From the NCBI GenBank assembly GCA_000934385.1, contig KN880436.1, positions 62,001 to 126,000 on the forward strand: a stretch of DNA of 64,000 bases, written 5' to 3'. Position numbers and translations under genes: made by a program. The stretch is from Cylindrobasidium torrendii FP15055 ss-10 (taxonomy: Eukaryota; Basidiomycota; Agaricomycetes; Agaricales; Physalacriaceae). This document shows, in pieces, positions 48,262 to 59,965 of this stretch (position 1 is its first letter; each line of letters starts with the position of its first letter). The notes beneath the pieces are model-generated. The model did not search any database. It worked only from the letters and a program-made list of their open reading frames with translations, and was not told the DNA's origin.

Positions 48262-49953
48262 TCATGAACCCTCCGGAACTTCTGCATGAGTTTTGTCCCA
48301 TTCCCCCCATTCTGCCTCGGCCAATCCAAGCGTACTTTCTTTTTCAACGTCTTCAACGTCTTGACCATAAATCCCTTGACCAAGCGCACGTCGCACATAA
48401 GGCATCAGTGCTCTCCAGTACGCCATTCCAAGAGCGCGTGCGAGTTTACTCTCACTTTCCGGAACGATCTTCAAATATCGCATCAATGCGTTCCCTAGTT
48501 CTGCTAGGGACTCGTCCAGCGCAGTGCGAAGCTGTGTGGCTATAGCTGTAGGCGCAAGTTGCCTGAAACTATTGAACGTTGTGAGGAGGTCGTTAGTGTA
48601 CTGTGCTAGTGGAGGATACGACGTCAACATGCGCGGAGGGACATCAAGCTCTTTGCTTGCCGGTCCAGGTGCTGGTGGGGACGCGATGGCATTAGGAGAA
48701 ACAGCCCACTGTGATGGCAAAATCACATTGCGAGCTTGAGATGAAGTCGGGCGACCACAGTTTTGCTTGAACTGGAGAACCAGCGAAGAAGTCGCGTCGT
48801 GCATTTCGGCCGTTACGGAGGTCAGAATCGTGCTCGCGAAAAGGTCGCCAATGACGCTGCGGAAGTCTAATCCCAGTCGTGCGAAAGCGGCAGCGCAATA
48901 TGTGAGTTGGTTGACGAACGGGGATAAGGACACCAGCGGAATATGCGGGAGGGTCATTCGTAACACGGGTAGGAGGTGGCGGTGGAGAGCTTGTGAGGCA
49001 TACGTTGCAATAAGGGCCTGTAGTTTGGCCAGTACACATATTGGCAATGATGGATTTGTGGCAGAGCGTTCGAGGAATATGGTGGAGAATTGGGTGACAA
49101 TATCGTGGACGCCCTCTCTCCAAGCTTCAATATAGGACTTGAACGTCTTGGTGAGATCTTCTTTGTCTTTGTCGAGCAAGTCTTTCTGCGGTATGCTGAC
49201 CAAGCGTTCGATATCGTGTCTCCGACCGTCCAATGCACTCTGGAGGCAAGCCTCTCGCCCAGTTATGAACGACAGCGCTATTTGTTCTTCCGGAGCTACC
49301 CCTTGGGCCTCGTTGAACACTTCCATTTTCCGCAGAAAGTTGACGGCCTTCCATAGCGCAGGCAGCTTGCGGTTGGGTTCATGCAGCGTGGCGAGGAGGG
49401 AATGCAGCATCTGGTTAATTGACGTCCTAACCTCCGCGTTGACCGATGTAAGGACGAGCGGAGGACTTGAGGATGATGAGAAGAGACTGTTTGCATGTGC
49501 GGCAAGGGATAAGGCCTCTGAAAAGAATCCATTTCGGACGCAAGTGTCGATGAGGATGGGGATTTCAAGAAGGTCGCGTATCTTGTCATGTTGCTCAAGG
49601 ACAACGCGCGCTTTCTTGCGTTCTCCGAGCACCGATTCCGTCCGTTCTCGCCAGCTTGATACGCCTTCCTCAAGTGCAGGTAAACTGTCATTGATGATCG
49701 TGTTGAGGGACACGGAGAGCGCGTCTAATGATTGGGACAATGCGGTTGTCGTTCCGTGCAGCTCCAGAAAGGTCGGGTATGAGGTATGTGTCAGAGAGGT
49801 TAGGCTGGACGTGAGATGGTGTGATTGGGTTTGCAGCAACGACGGCTCCGACAGGACATTTTGGAGTGGTAGAGTGGTGAGGTAGGACAGATATGCCTGG
49901 GACGCGGCGTCGGGTTGTCCGAGCATTTCTGCAACCGTGTTTTCTTCTGCCAT
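48262..49953 (-). CDS. COG8: Conserved oligomeric Golgi complex subunit 8
   Basis: COG8 (Dor1 family) is part of the tethering complex for retrograde vesicles within the Golgi. It is a single uninterrupted exon of 563 residues, unlike nearly all its neighbours. The N-terminus has the Dor1-family pattern YLSYLTTLPLQNVLSEP, then a heptad-like region (SLTSLTHTSYPTFLELH, ALSQSLDALSVSLNTI), matching the coiled-coil N-terminal helix of COG subunits. The remainder is all-helical, including VRNGFFSEALSLAAHANSL and LRKMEVFNEAQGVAPEEQIAL. The C-terminal 30 residues are acidic. Its length fits fungal COG8. Long open frames on the opposite strand inside this gene are shadows. Confidence 0.93.
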   Translation of the reverse strand: MAEENTVAEMLGQPDAASQAYLSYLTTLPLQNVLSEPSLLQTQSHHLTSSLTSLTHTSYPTFLELHGTTTALSQSLDALSVSLNTIINDSLPALEEGVSSWRERTESVLGERKKARVVLEQHDKIRDLLEIPILIDTCVRNGFFSEALSLAAHANSLFSSSSSPPLVLTSVNAEVRTSINQMLHSLLATLHEPNRKLPALWKAVNFLRKMEVFNEAQGVAPEEQIALSFITGREACLQSALDGRRHDIERLVSIPQKDLLDKDKEDLTKTFKSYIEAWREGVHDIVTQFSTIFLERSATNPSLPICVLAKLQALIATYASQALHRHLLPVLRMTLPHIPLVSLSPFVNQLTYCAAAFARLGLDFRSVIGDLFASTILTSVTAEMHDATSSLVLQFKQNCGRPTSSQARNVILPSQWAVSPNAIASPPAPGPASKELDVPPRMLTSYPPLAQYTNDLLTTFNSFRQLAPTAIATQLRTALDESLAELGNALMRYLKIVPESESKLARALGMAYWRALMPYVRRALGQGIYGQDVEDVEKESTLGLAEAEWGEWDKTHAEVPEGS

Positions 49954-50110
49954 GGTTTCTACGCGCGCGCCATGAGTCGAGATTTCGCATTGAGAGTAAA
50001 TTGGAGAGTCACCGCCTCGTCGTCGCCAAAAGGGAAGTGATGTACTTCCAACTCGGCCGGCATCTGTCTTCCTTTCCGTCCATCATCATCATCGCATTCG
50101 CTGTCGACAA

Positions 50111-50484
50111 ATGGCTCTCATCGAAGTGAGTTGTGTACATTTACGACGTTCTGCTATGTTTGACGCTGGATACCATAGGTTATTGCTAATGACCGCCTTG
50201 GACGCAAAGGTTCGCCTGCTGGCTGCTATCGTGCTCATCATCGCTCATGGCATTCTACTACAGTCCGAGTTAAATGCAGCCCGGACGATACTGTAGGAGA
50301 CCTCAAGAAGCTCATTGGAGCACAAACTGGAACAGATTACAAGAAGATCGTCCTGAAGAAATGGTGTGTTTGTCCTAGCGCATTCAAATATCACCTAATA
50401 TTTCACAGGTATACTACATACAAGGACCATATCACGCTTTCAGACTATGAAATCCACGATGGCATGAGTCTCGAAATGTACTAA
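50111..50484 (+). CDS. hub1: Ubiquitin-like splicing modifier Hub1/UBL5
   Basis: Hub1 binds spliceosomal proteins non-covalently and supports splicing of introns with weak 5' sites. Four exons (50111-50125, 50179-50209, 50264-50363, 50409-50484) encode 73 residues, the family's usual size. The protein begins [20 protein letters not shown] and continues [16 protein letters not shown], then KIVLKKWYTTYKDH and [14 protein letters not shown], nearly residue for residue Hub1. It ends in Tyr rather than the usual Tyr-Tyr, and lacks the Gly-Gly end of true ubiquitins. The first coding exon is only 15 nt. This small gene is easily missed in automatic annotation. Confidence 0.95.
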
Positions 50485-50756
50485 GCGCATCTCGTTGCTT
50501 CTTCCCCCATTATATGTATGTACTATGATATACTGTCTTGATGCCCTCATCCGTGGTTCCTCCATGACGATTATTCGAGGGGATATGAAGAGAAAGGCAT
50601 TTGATTGTTAGCAGGCACCTCCAAGCAATTGATTCAACAGACATGACTTTAGCCGACTAACTAATGTATACGTGCGAACCTTAGCAAAGGATACACTACC
50701 TTATGAATTGAGAAACCAGATGGCGATGCATTGTGTCTACGTTGGTGACGATGTAG

Positions 50757-52951
50757 CTACGGCTTCACGCCAATAAACAGTAGTCCTCGCTTCGTGATCT
50801 CCGCGATGTGCTCGAGTTCACGCATGTCCGCCGATGACCACGAATCTTCCGGACCAAGTTCTGTTGACTCCTTCCCACTGCGTATCGCTTGCTCAAAGCG
50901 GTATTTGCGCGCATTCAGCAACGACATAGCCCGAGGATCAGAGTGGCCGGTGAAGATGAGAAGGGCAGTCCGTGGCGGCAGTGAAGCATGGAGGGTCTTC
51001 AAGTTATTGTTCAGCTCGTCCATGACTGGTTGCATTATCTCGCGGGGTGGAGGTTGACTCGGTGCGGTAGGCGGTTGTGACGGGACCTTGGGCGTAATCC
51101 CTGAGGGAGTACATGTCAGCCAAAGACAAGGAAGCTGCTACAAACCAACGCACATCCAAGGACATTGGCCAAGGCCATGAACCGCCCAAAGACGAAATTA
51201 TGGGAAGGAATCGTCGTCATCAATTGGGAAAGGACCTCAGAGTCATCTTTGCACCCTATGCTAGTATTGGCTTTGGCGCCGTGCATAGCTGTAGGGTCGC
51301 CATGGTCAACGACAGCCGTCCTGATACTGCCTGAGCCTCCTCCTGCTCGCTTTGTTGCGCGCGCCAGACGCTCGAAGAGGCCTTCGCAATCGACCTTGTA
51401 CATGCCGAAAGCTGGTCCTTCCTTGACCTTCCTCTTCAAGAGGTCGACACAGGCGCGGGCATCTTCTTCTGGATCGTGACCCCCATCACCACGGTTCTGA
51501 ATTTCCCGTCCGACGTATTTGTTAGTGAGCCATGCAAGCCCAGGTTTGAGTGGGGCCCCGCGAGGATGTTGGAAAATGAGAGCAGTGTCGATGCAATAGG
51601 GATGGCACAAGTGCAATGCCTTGAGATCAGATTCGAGGGAATGCCCTAAGAGCACTGGGGTAAGCCCATTCTGAGGCTGAAGAAATTTCAAGACGTCGGC
51701 CTGTACTTCTGCGATGGTAGTTTTGACGGGTCGTAGGGCTTCCTCAGTGATGCCGGACCATTGAGTAAGGTAATTGACTATTGGCCTGGCGGGTTTTACC
51801 AAGCGGTCGTAGACAACTTTATTAGTGTCATAGTCAACGATAGAGACTCGTGTAAGCGCCTTGTCATCGTCGTCCGTCATGCACTAAAATTCGAAAAAGC
51901 GTTGTCAATAAGGAGCAAAAATGATATCAAGGAAGGCTCGCGGACCATTTCACAATCAATCGCGTAGACTTTTCGCTCCGCCTGGGATCCTGTGGAATCT
52001 GGCTCTTTTGGGGTTTCGACCCAGCCCGCTGGCTTGTGGAAGGTGTCCGACACGTACGACGGCAGTGGGTAACCGTTTGTAAGCATTTGCTCAGTGCTCA
52101 ACAAGTATTCAGAGGTTGCACCACTGGAAGGAGGTCTCTCTGCATTCAAGATCAGAAAAAACGGCCAATTATTGAGATGACACATGCCTTCCTTCGCTTG
52201 CCTGTGCCGCCTGCCCTTCTCTGAGACGCTCAGCGGTATCGAAAAGAATGCATTGAGTATACTGTGCATCCTCGTGCTATCGCCGGGCGCGCGCGTCGGA
52301 CACGCATGACTGAATGTAGACGCAATGAATGGGAAACCGCACTTTGAGTCGGATTTGTTCTTGGGCGGAAGCGGAATGGATATTGGGATGTTAGGATTCT
52401 GCATAGCGGATGTCGGTGTCGGAGGGAGGCCCAAGAGGTCATTCGTGAGTCCAGGTATGAACAGGACAACAACTCTGGGGACAAGGGAGGCGTGCTATAG
52501 AAATGGTAAGGACATGTCCATCAAATGCTTGTTCGCAATATACCTCAATTCTGAGCCAATTTGGTGGAGGAGCGTCAGCGACGATGTGAACCGCGAGGTC
52601 ACGAATATCCTGAGCTGGAGTCAGCGAGGGTGCCTTCTGCGTAGCATTCCATAACCCACCTCTATCCCCACGGCGTGGACTCTGTTGACGATGTCGGTCT
52701 GCGAGTACATGAATTTCGGGACTAGGGCCTGACGATTATAAATTAGATACACAACGTGGAGGAAATGGAAGACGCACTGCGGCACGCTGTACTGCTCTCT
52801 TGGCCTTCTTCTTCTTCCTCTTGTCTACTTTTGTCCAACCGTCGTTTGCATCTTCCTCTGCATTTGCCTCGGCATCTGAGTCGACCTTCCTCTTCTTGTT
52901 CTGCTGCTCAGCCTCTTGGTCCGCTGCGGATGTATCGTGAGATCTTTTCAT
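50757..52951 (-). CDS. REX1: RNA 3' exonuclease REX1 (DEDDh family)
   Basis: A nuclear 3'-5' exonuclease that trims 5S and 5.8S rRNA and tRNA precursors. The N-terminus (start at 52951) has a lysine-rich nuclear signal (DKRKKKKAKRA) and acidic stretches. A long central region (TNDLLGLPPTPTSAMQN onward) is the REX1-specific domain. The exonuclease fold carries its four acidic residues: Asp/Glu in YAIDCEMV, Asp in LGHSLESDLKALH and Asp in HDPEEDARACVDL, with His before it. Around 50757-51055 the C-terminal helical region (LPPRTALLIFTGHSDPRAM) ends in IGVKP. The gene has about six exons. It is head-to-head with the HIT-finger gene, 75 bases apart. The REX1 identity rests on the N-terminal extension; REX3/REX4 are shorter. 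Confidence 0.88.
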
Positions 52952-53026
52952 GGGATGTAGACGGTGGGAAAGCAATTGAGAATATACCGATCAAACGATG
53001 AATGATGGCCATGATCGGTGGGAGCA
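52952..53026. promoter_or_regulatory. Probable bidirectional promoter of REX1 and HIT zinc-finger genes
   Basis: Only 75 bases lie between the two start codons. The sequence includes CGGTGGGAAAGC and ACGATGAATGATGG; no TATA box is visible. Shared control is inferred from the distance. Confidence 0.45.
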
Positions 53027-53812
53027 ATGTCGCGTTCAAATAAACGTCCACCTTGTCAAATTTGCGAGACAACCGAGAGCAAGTACACTTGCTCAAGCTG
53101 TTTGATTGTATAGTGCGGGACTACTCTTCCTTGTCCTTCCTATCTGAACACCAAGCAAAGTTGTTCCGTGCCATGCTACAAAACCCATAAAGGTTTGCTC
53201 TCACTGCCCGAACGGCATTCGGTCATGCACTAATGGAATTTTAGCAAGCTCTTGCGCAGCAGCATCTCAAGCATCGCGGGGGTCTCTACTTCCTTTGCAT
53301 GAACCTGCTGTTCCTCCACCTCAACAGACCGTGTCTAGTGAACCAATTGAAGAAGAACCTCTCGATGACCCCAAACCATTACGGCCACTTTCTTCACTGA
53401 AATGGCCATATGTTCCAGAAGCCTCGGCCTATCCTGATCCATTGGAACGCGATGATCCAAAACCACTTCAAACGCAACAGTACGAAGCTCTAGGTATGTA
53501 CCATTTCTACTGGCGTTGCAGAGTGGTATTTATTCATCTTCAGCTACCTCCCCCAAAATACGACAAGTACTTGCGGAACATCCCAATCTTCCTGCCCTTC
53601 TCACCTCTATTGATCAACTTCGCGGTCATGAACGAGACCGCGCCCTCCAAAAGGCGCTGGGGGTCAGCGATCCACAGGTTTTCGGCAGGAATAAGGCTAC
53701 GGAGCTGGAGGACGATGTACTAGCGCTAAGAGCCCTTGCTGAAGCTGTTGAATCTGCTGTTCGCGGAGAACAGCCAGGTCAGCTAGGGCTTGACTGGGGT
53801 GACGATACATAA
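53027..53812 (+). CDS. HIT-type zinc-finger protein (ZNHIT3/Hit1-like snoRNP assembly factor)
   Basis: Hit1/ZNHIT3 helps assemble box C/D small nucleolar RNPs with Rsa1. Four exons (53027-53112, 53161-53192, 53245-53493, 53544-53812) give 211 residues. The HIT finger is assembled from exons 1-3: CQIC, KYTCSSC, then across the intron YCSVPCYKTHK, giving the Cys/His zinc ligands; unspliced frames break it, which supports the model. The N-terminus begins MSRSNKRPPCQICETTESK. A Pro-rich linker and a helical C-terminus (SPKIRQVLAEHPNLPALLTSI, ALQKALGVSDPQ) complete the protein, matching ZNHIT3's C-terminal domain. Its divergent partner REX1 also processes structured RNA. Confidence 0.85.
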
Positions 53813-54435
53813 TATCCAGGTGCAGGTGTCTACTTGTGCTTATAAAACAGTTGTTCGCGTTCCATTACCTTGTCTCAGGTGACCTTGCAGGTCTTGTCCG
53901 ACATGCGCCTTGCGCGCTTCTGGTTATTCGATCTATACATGCCTCCGCTTTGTATGCCATCGTGATGGCAGGTGATGGCTATAGAACTGGGTCAAGACTT
54001 CAAGCTTCAATACCGGTCCCAGGACGTAGTTCAGTTCGCAGGTGATGGAAGTCGGAGTGTATCGTCGCTCCTCAAGTCTTGGATAGTGAGCGTGCCTAGT
54101 GCCCCGACCAGTCTCTGTCCTCCAATTCGCATGGCTCTCCCCTTGTCTGCAAAGTGATCTGTAGCAGATAGATGACAACCTCGTGAGTTCAGCTGCACTT
54201 TGATGAGTTGCTCGTTCTGAACACATGTAGTACCTGTTTGGATATGGATATCCATGAGGGTAGAAACAAGCTTCGTGCTGCCTTGATATAGTAAAGTTCC
54301 TAGACTTCTAAATGGTCCCTGTAGAGTTCGTGGGCAGCGTCAGTCTATAAAAGGGCCAGGTGGGTTGCTTTTCTGCCAACTGGCGACCCAACAGCATATC
54401 GTTCTTTTGACCCTAAGCCTCTCCTTCTATTGGAC
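53813..54435. other. Intergenic and promoter region of the chitinase gene
   Basis: About 620 bases lie between two plus-strand genes, with no other gene supported. A good TATA box is noted separately at 54346-54353. Confidence 0.55.
54346..54353 (+). promoter_or_regulatory. TATA box of the chitinase gene
   Basis: TATAAAAG lies 83 bases before the chitinase ATG, a typical spacing for a fungal core promoter. It is one of the few canonical TATA boxes in the window, fitting a regulated rather than a housekeeping gene. Confidence 0.6.
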
Positions 54436-56081
54436 ATGCTCCTCTCATTTCTTCTACCCGGTTTGGCGAGTTTGGCTGCCTCTGTGTTGGCTTACGACCA
54501 CTCGTCAAGGACTAATGTATGTAGGGCTTCGTCCGCGTTGTCCGTTCTCTAACAGTGTACAGATCGTCATGTACTATGGCCAAAACTCTTACGGCGCGAC
54601 ACACGGAAGTGACCAAGCAAACTGGCAAAAGACACTTTCTACCTACTGCAACGACGACACTATCGATGTTATTCCTCTCGCGTTTGTTGCTGTCTTCAAC
54701 TCTACTGGTGGTTTGCCCGAGCTCAACATGGCAAATGTAAGTAGCAGTCTCAGCGTGTCCATTATCCGAGTTTGATTTCGCGTCAGACATGCAGCGCGGA
54801 GAGCGGTGTTTTCGATGGCACAATGCTGGCAAATTGCCAGTTCCTCGAGTCTGAGATCCAGACTTGCCAGGACAAGGGCAAGATGCTCCTCATTTCCCTC
54901 GGGGGTGCGACCGGCGGCGCCGTCTTCGCCAGCGATGCGCAGGCGGAAGAGTTCGCTACAACCATTTGGAACATTTTCCTTGGTGGTTCGAGCAGCACTC
55001 GTCCTTTCGGAAAGGCGGTGCTTGATGGGTGCGTTGTTTTGGATTCAATTTCAGTATGAATTGGTCTAATCGCCTCGTATAGTGTCGATCTGGACATTGA
55101 GGGTGGTACCAAAGTCGGATTCACCGCGTTTGCACGAAAGTTCCGTAGTCTTACCGACAACCAAAGCAAGAAGTACTACCTGACCGCCGCTCCCCAATGT
55201 TTCTTCCCCGACTATTACCTCAACGATGCCATTTCCGCTGTCGCCTTTGACTCTCTGTACATCCAATTCTACAACAACGACTGTGGTGTCAACCACTACG
55301 ACAACAAGAACGCATGGAATTTCGGGACTTGGGATGACTGGGCCAAGAATACCAGCCCCAACAAGGACATCAAGCTTTACATTGGTGCACCGGCAAGCAG
55401 TACTGCTGCCAACTCTGGATACGTTGATGCGGCCACCCTCTCGAAGATTGCCAAAGAAACAAAGGACCAGTACTCCAACTTCGCTGGTGTCATGTTTTGG
55501 GATGCTTCGCAAGCCTTCGGTATGTCAAGAGCCTACATATCTGAATGCCCCCAACTGACTTTGCGATTGAGCCAACGGCCGTATCGATTCGGTGGTGAAG
55601 GCTGCTATCGGCGGATCCACAGGAGGAGGGTCCCCGACCACCACTGTAACTACGACCAGCCAAGTTCCCACGACCACAACTGGGGGTGGTAGCGCCTGCA
55701 GCGGTGTGGCAGCGTGGTCGAGCACCGCCGTCGTACGTTGAAATCTGCATACCGCATCACGCTCTCGCTGACCCGACCAAACAGTACACTGGTGGTCTCC
55801 AAGTCACGTACAACGGTCACCTTTGGACCGCAAAGTGGTGGACCCAAGGCGAAACCCCCGGAACTGGCGGCGACGCCCCCGTGTGGGCCGACAATGGCGC
55901 TTGCTCTGCTGTTGTAGCTGCTTCGCTGCCCACATTCACAGATTCTGTGCACATTGTCGACAAGGCCAAGACTACAAACGTCGTTGTTCCAGGAACTGCT
56001 ATCCCGGATGCCGAGGCCACTGCATCGAATGTGTCTTCAAGGAAGCGCGCAATGCACCGTCACCGTCGCACGCACATCTAA
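54436..56081 (+). CDS. Secreted GH18 chitinase (class III type) with C-terminal chitin-binding module
   Basis: Hydrolyses chitin in the cell wall or environment. A signal peptide (MLLSFLLPGLASLAASVLA) begins at 54436. The barrel shows VMYYGQNSYG, MLLISLGGATGG, and the catalytic DGVDLDIE, whose Glu is the acid/base; an intron splits this motif after Asp-Gly. YNNDCGV and FAGVMFWDASQAF are further strands. A Thr/Ser-rich linker (PTTTVTTTSQVPTTTTGG) leads to a module with AWSSTAVYTGGLQVTYNG and LWTAKWWTQGETPG, a CBM5/12-type chitin-binding fold. The C-terminus is basic with a KRAMHRHRRTH end. The compact class III form resembles fungal/plant endochitinases used in growth and autolysis. Confidence 0.93.
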
Positions 56082-56320
56082 AGTGTTTGCTATGTAACTG
56101 CTAGTATTTATCAGTTGGAAACCTGGGAGCATGGGATATTATATATTTATGAATATGTATGAGGACTGAGAATCTCACTGAAGACGCACTGTGGGCTATG
56201 CTCTACAACGCGCATTGGCAATGTCGATGTAAGCACTGTATGATGGGACTTGAAGGCCACATTATGTCACTACCCCGCGTGACAGGCGTAACATGTTCTT
56301 CCTCTCTACTATCATCCACT

Positions 56321-57738
56321 ATGAGTGCCAGTAACACCACAAACGGGCTCTCCTCGGTTGTTTCGAGTCTGGTTAGGGCACAAATGGGAGCCTCCGTCAG
56401 TTCGGATGTCGCCGACGAGGACTTGGACCGACACATAGCGGACCTACTCATCAAAGAGGCCAAGAAACGAGCGGAGACTTACAGTCAAAGGGGTGTCAGG
56501 GCTTATATTACGAACTCGTACGTGCCATAGATAGCACCAGATGTCTTTTCCCTAACATCTTTTCCAGAGACAGTAGCGCTCCAAAAGCCAACAAGCGATT
56601 TCTGAGCTCCATCATCAAGAGCACGGACGACCACAACAAGACTATTCTCCGCGCGCAGGCTGAAGCCGCGCAAGAAATTCAAAGAGAAAAGGAAGCAGAA
56701 CAACGGAGAATTCGCAGAGCTCGCGCCGAGGAGGCGGCAGAGGCGGTTCAGCTGCGGCATTCACGTAGTGAGCGCCATGGTGGTTCACGGTCGCGTAGCG
56801 ATGAATGGGATAGACGGGAAAGTCGGACATCTGACCGCAAGCGGAAGCATAGGGACAGAGATGATACTGAAGACGACGATGGAAAGAGCAAGCATCGACG
56901 CCGGCATCGTTCCTCTTCCCGTGAACGGCACCGGCATCGCGAGCGTGATGGCGAGCCTTCTTCGTCGCGGCACAGGTCTCGCCGTGACCGAAGCAGGTCC
57001 AAGGACCGCTCCAAGAAAGAAGAATCACACCGTTCTCATCGTTCCTCGCATCGTTCCTCTCGTCGGTCCCACCGTTCACGAAGCAGGTCAGCGTCGCCTG
57101 ACAAACACAAGGAGAGCTCGAAAACTACACGAAGCCGCAAGAGAAGTCCACCACCAGAGCAAGAAGAGGAAAGCTTCAGTCAGCGACGCCGCTCTCGTTC
57201 TCCCCGCGACACTGCTTCTACATCACGCAGATGGGATGTCCGCAAGCCTGAAGAGCCTAGTTTATTCAGTGCCGCGCCGCCGCCCCCGCGCTCGACACCC
57301 CCACCACTACCATCATCGCGTCCCCGAAGTCCATCCGCCAATTCAACTATCTCATCACGCATGTCTATTTCCCGTTCTCCTTCGCCTGGGCCCCATCCTG
57401 CACCTCACATCACCTCCAAGATGGATAGATATTTCGACGAATCCTACGATCCTCGTTTGGATATCCATGTTCCCACCGTTCCTTCCACTGGACTCATCAA
57501 CAATGTGGAATACGAGGGTTGGGACTCGATGCTTGAGCTCCTCCGCGCGCGACGGGAGGACAAAGAGGAGAAGCGGCGCCTGCAGAGCTTGGGATACAGT
57601 AAATCCGAGGCCAAGAAGGAAGTTGGCTCTTCCGCAGAGCAAAGGTGGAATTCAGGCAGCGTTACGGCGTTGGACATCCAGTACAAGAAGCGCGGAGCCG
57701 TGAGAGAGTGGGATGTGGGCAAGGAAAAAGCTACATAG
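56321..57738 (+). CDS. RS-rich nuclear protein of unknown function, probably splicing-linked
   Basis: Two exons (56321-56517, 56568-57738) give 455 residues. The N-terminus carries a helix with ADEDLDRHIADLLIKEAKKRA, then NKRFLSSIIKSTDDHN, a conserved-looking linear motif. The middle ~200 residues are Arg/Ser/His/Asp-rich (runs of SRSRS, HRSSHRSS and SRERHRHRER), an RS domain of the kind found in splicing factors. The C-terminal ~100 residues are ordered: KMDRYFDESYDPRLD, GWDSMLELLRARREDKEEK and ALDIQYKKRGAVREWD. I do not recognise a named family. The start used is the ATG nearest the helical region; an ATG at 56159 in the same frame would add 54 residues of poor composition. Confidence 0.78.
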
Positions 57739-58365
57739 ATTTCTCGTTTCTTTTCTTGGTTTTGTGCATTGTTTTCGTATATCCTTGTGAGGTAGCTGTC
57801 ATTTTTACTATATGTGTTGCAACAATTTGCGTTCTTATGGGCTGTTTCTCAGCTTGGCATGCTTTAGGTCCAAGCATTCGTGCATGTAAGTCATGGGAAC
57901 TCCCTTCTCGACGGTGGAAGCACCAATGCTATTTGTATGGGTGGGAACGAGCTTGCTGAAGCTCAATTGAACGCCGGACGAGTCAGTCTAATACAAGTCT
58001 AATAGCTTTCTCATATGGCCAGCCGCAGCCTACATGAACACATTGACACTTATCATTGTATGGGCAAGAAATTGAGGTACTCGTCGGAGATGGTGCTCTT
58101 CCCGTACCGGACTCGCGATGGGCCGTAGAGGTGTGTTCGACTGAAGTTGGCTGCATGAGTTAGATTTGCCTCTGCAGACGAGGACCTTGCTGTATGTGTC
58201 TACCAAGGCCCCAGTCAATGCGTTCGACTGGCGTTGAACACGTTCAAGGGTGTCGACCCCATGTATACTTGGGGAAATGCATTGCGAACCTTGCGGAGGG
58301 TCCTGTATCCTCGATGTGTGGCATCCCGACGGTTTTCATTGAGACACCGCCTTCCGATTTTGTGC

Positions 58366-58379
58366 GGGGGGGGGGGGGG
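58366..58379 (+). repeat. Poly-G tract (14 G)
   Basis: A run of 14 guanines stands alone in the gene-poor stretch. Such runs can form G-quadruplex-like structures and often vary in length between isolates or by sequencing error. Confidence 0.8.
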
Positions 58380-58481
58380 TCGGCAGTTTCGTCTGTTTCT
58401 ATTGAGAGCAGAGAGCAGGAATATGCTACAATGTTGCCTTCGGCTACCAAATCGCAGTGTCCAAGACGCCGTGCACTTACT

Positions 58482-58496
58482 GGTGTGTGTGTGTGT
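58482..58496 (+). repeat. GT dinucleotide microsatellite
   Basis: About seven GT units follow TG at 58481, some 100 bases after the poly-G run. This is a simple repeat with no gene overlap. Confidence 0.7.
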
Positions 58497-59958
58497 AAAC
58501 CTCGGTATACACGTCTTGGGCGCCATAGTATAACGCTGGGCAACTTCAGCGAGTCCACGGTCAGGTTCTGCCTCAACTCCTACATGGCGGGTTTGTGCTC
58601 CCTGCGTCAGGATATCATGAGATCCGCAGTGTCAGACGTAAGAGTATGCCCTCCAGTGACAGACATAATTTGCAGAGTTTACTACATGCTAGAAGCTTTC
58701 GAACTCTACTGGAATTGGGCAAAGTGCAAGGGATTACATGTTCTTCTTGCGGAGTGTCGTCGAGTGCCGTAAACGGAGAGGAGCTTCCGCTTGAGTCCAG
58801 GATGTTTGCTTGAAGGGAGCAAGGAATCCCCGTACAGACTCTGCGCTCACTCGAGTAATAGCTGCAATGTCGTCGCAAGGATCGCAGCGTGCTGCTGATT
58901 GGTGCGCACGACCAATTTCCTGCGAAGTCATACGCTTCCGAAGAACAATGAGAGTTCTGAGTTACCCAGTCCGTGACTGTCCGTCGGTGGCATGAGAAAG
59001 AATGGGGATCGCGGGAGCCTGTGTATGTATATGACTTGTCTCCGGTAATGGAAATCAAAATGGAGGGAGGCTGCATTTCGAGTACTATGAATTGAGAGTA
59101 TATGCATGGTTCTTGCACCCCAATATACTTACACAGGTGAGCAACTTTGAGACGACGGTCCGCTCGAAAGGAAGATTCGAAAGAACGGGCTTTGAAGACA
59201 ATGAGAAACAGCACGCGAGATGGCTTGCAGCTCCCCGAGCATAGTGGCCGAGATTGCTAATTGAGCGGCCAAGGACCCGAAGAGCGCTGTAAATTGTCCA
59301 TGAGATGAAGAGAGATCGATGTAATGAGCAGAGCCTGCGCAGAGCCTGTTGGGCACGGTTGAAAACGATTTCGAGCACCTCAGCGCTATACTCTATGTGG
59401 ATCATCGATAACAAATCCTGAAAGAACAATAAAAAGAAGTAACTCGATCGGGGCAACAATGGGAGGAGTCTGAGAGTTGCGCCACACACGGCACCGGGAT
59501 CTCCCATGATATTGGAGAGTGTAGGCCGCACCTGGTGTGTGCGAATGCCGTTTCCGGCCATGACTATCATTGTTCGGGGCCTCGAGGAATGGTGAGGCCG
59601 CATGCGTCGCTTCCGTCCAGCGCCGTTCCATGATTGTCCGTCAAACAGTGGGTCAACTTTGTCGTAAGGCGGTAATTGCGCCGTTGTTCAGACCGCCTTG
59701 GGCTGCAAAATTTGACAGAGCGGACACCTCCCCTGCGAGTCTGTAAACCTGGGTACCGAACAGAGCGGATTACAGTTTCTCTTAGGCCATAAGAAGAAAG
59801 AAAATAGACTTTGTTAACCACGAAGCTGTTGTGATTTACCGAGTCACGTATAACGTAATCAATGGCCCTGGAAACCTAAAAAAGCCGTCATGACGGCACT
59901 CTCAGACTCAGAGGGGATAAATCCATTCTCGGGCCTTTTAGCTCACCACCCTACCGCC

Positions 59959-59965
59959 TATATAA
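59959..59965 (+). promoter_or_regulatory. TATA box of the F-box gene
   Basis: TATATAA lies 131 bases before the F-box ATG, followed by a CT-rich leader (CTTATCCTTCGTCCTTG), a usual fungal promoter layout. Confidence 0.5.

Noticed and set aside
49139..49885. 248-codon plus-strand frame inside COG8
   Set aside because: It is antisense to the intact single-exon COG8 gene and shows no domain.
58194..58772. 192-codon plus-strand frame through the poly-G run
   Set aside because: It translates low-complexity G and GT tracts and has no domain or conserved pattern.
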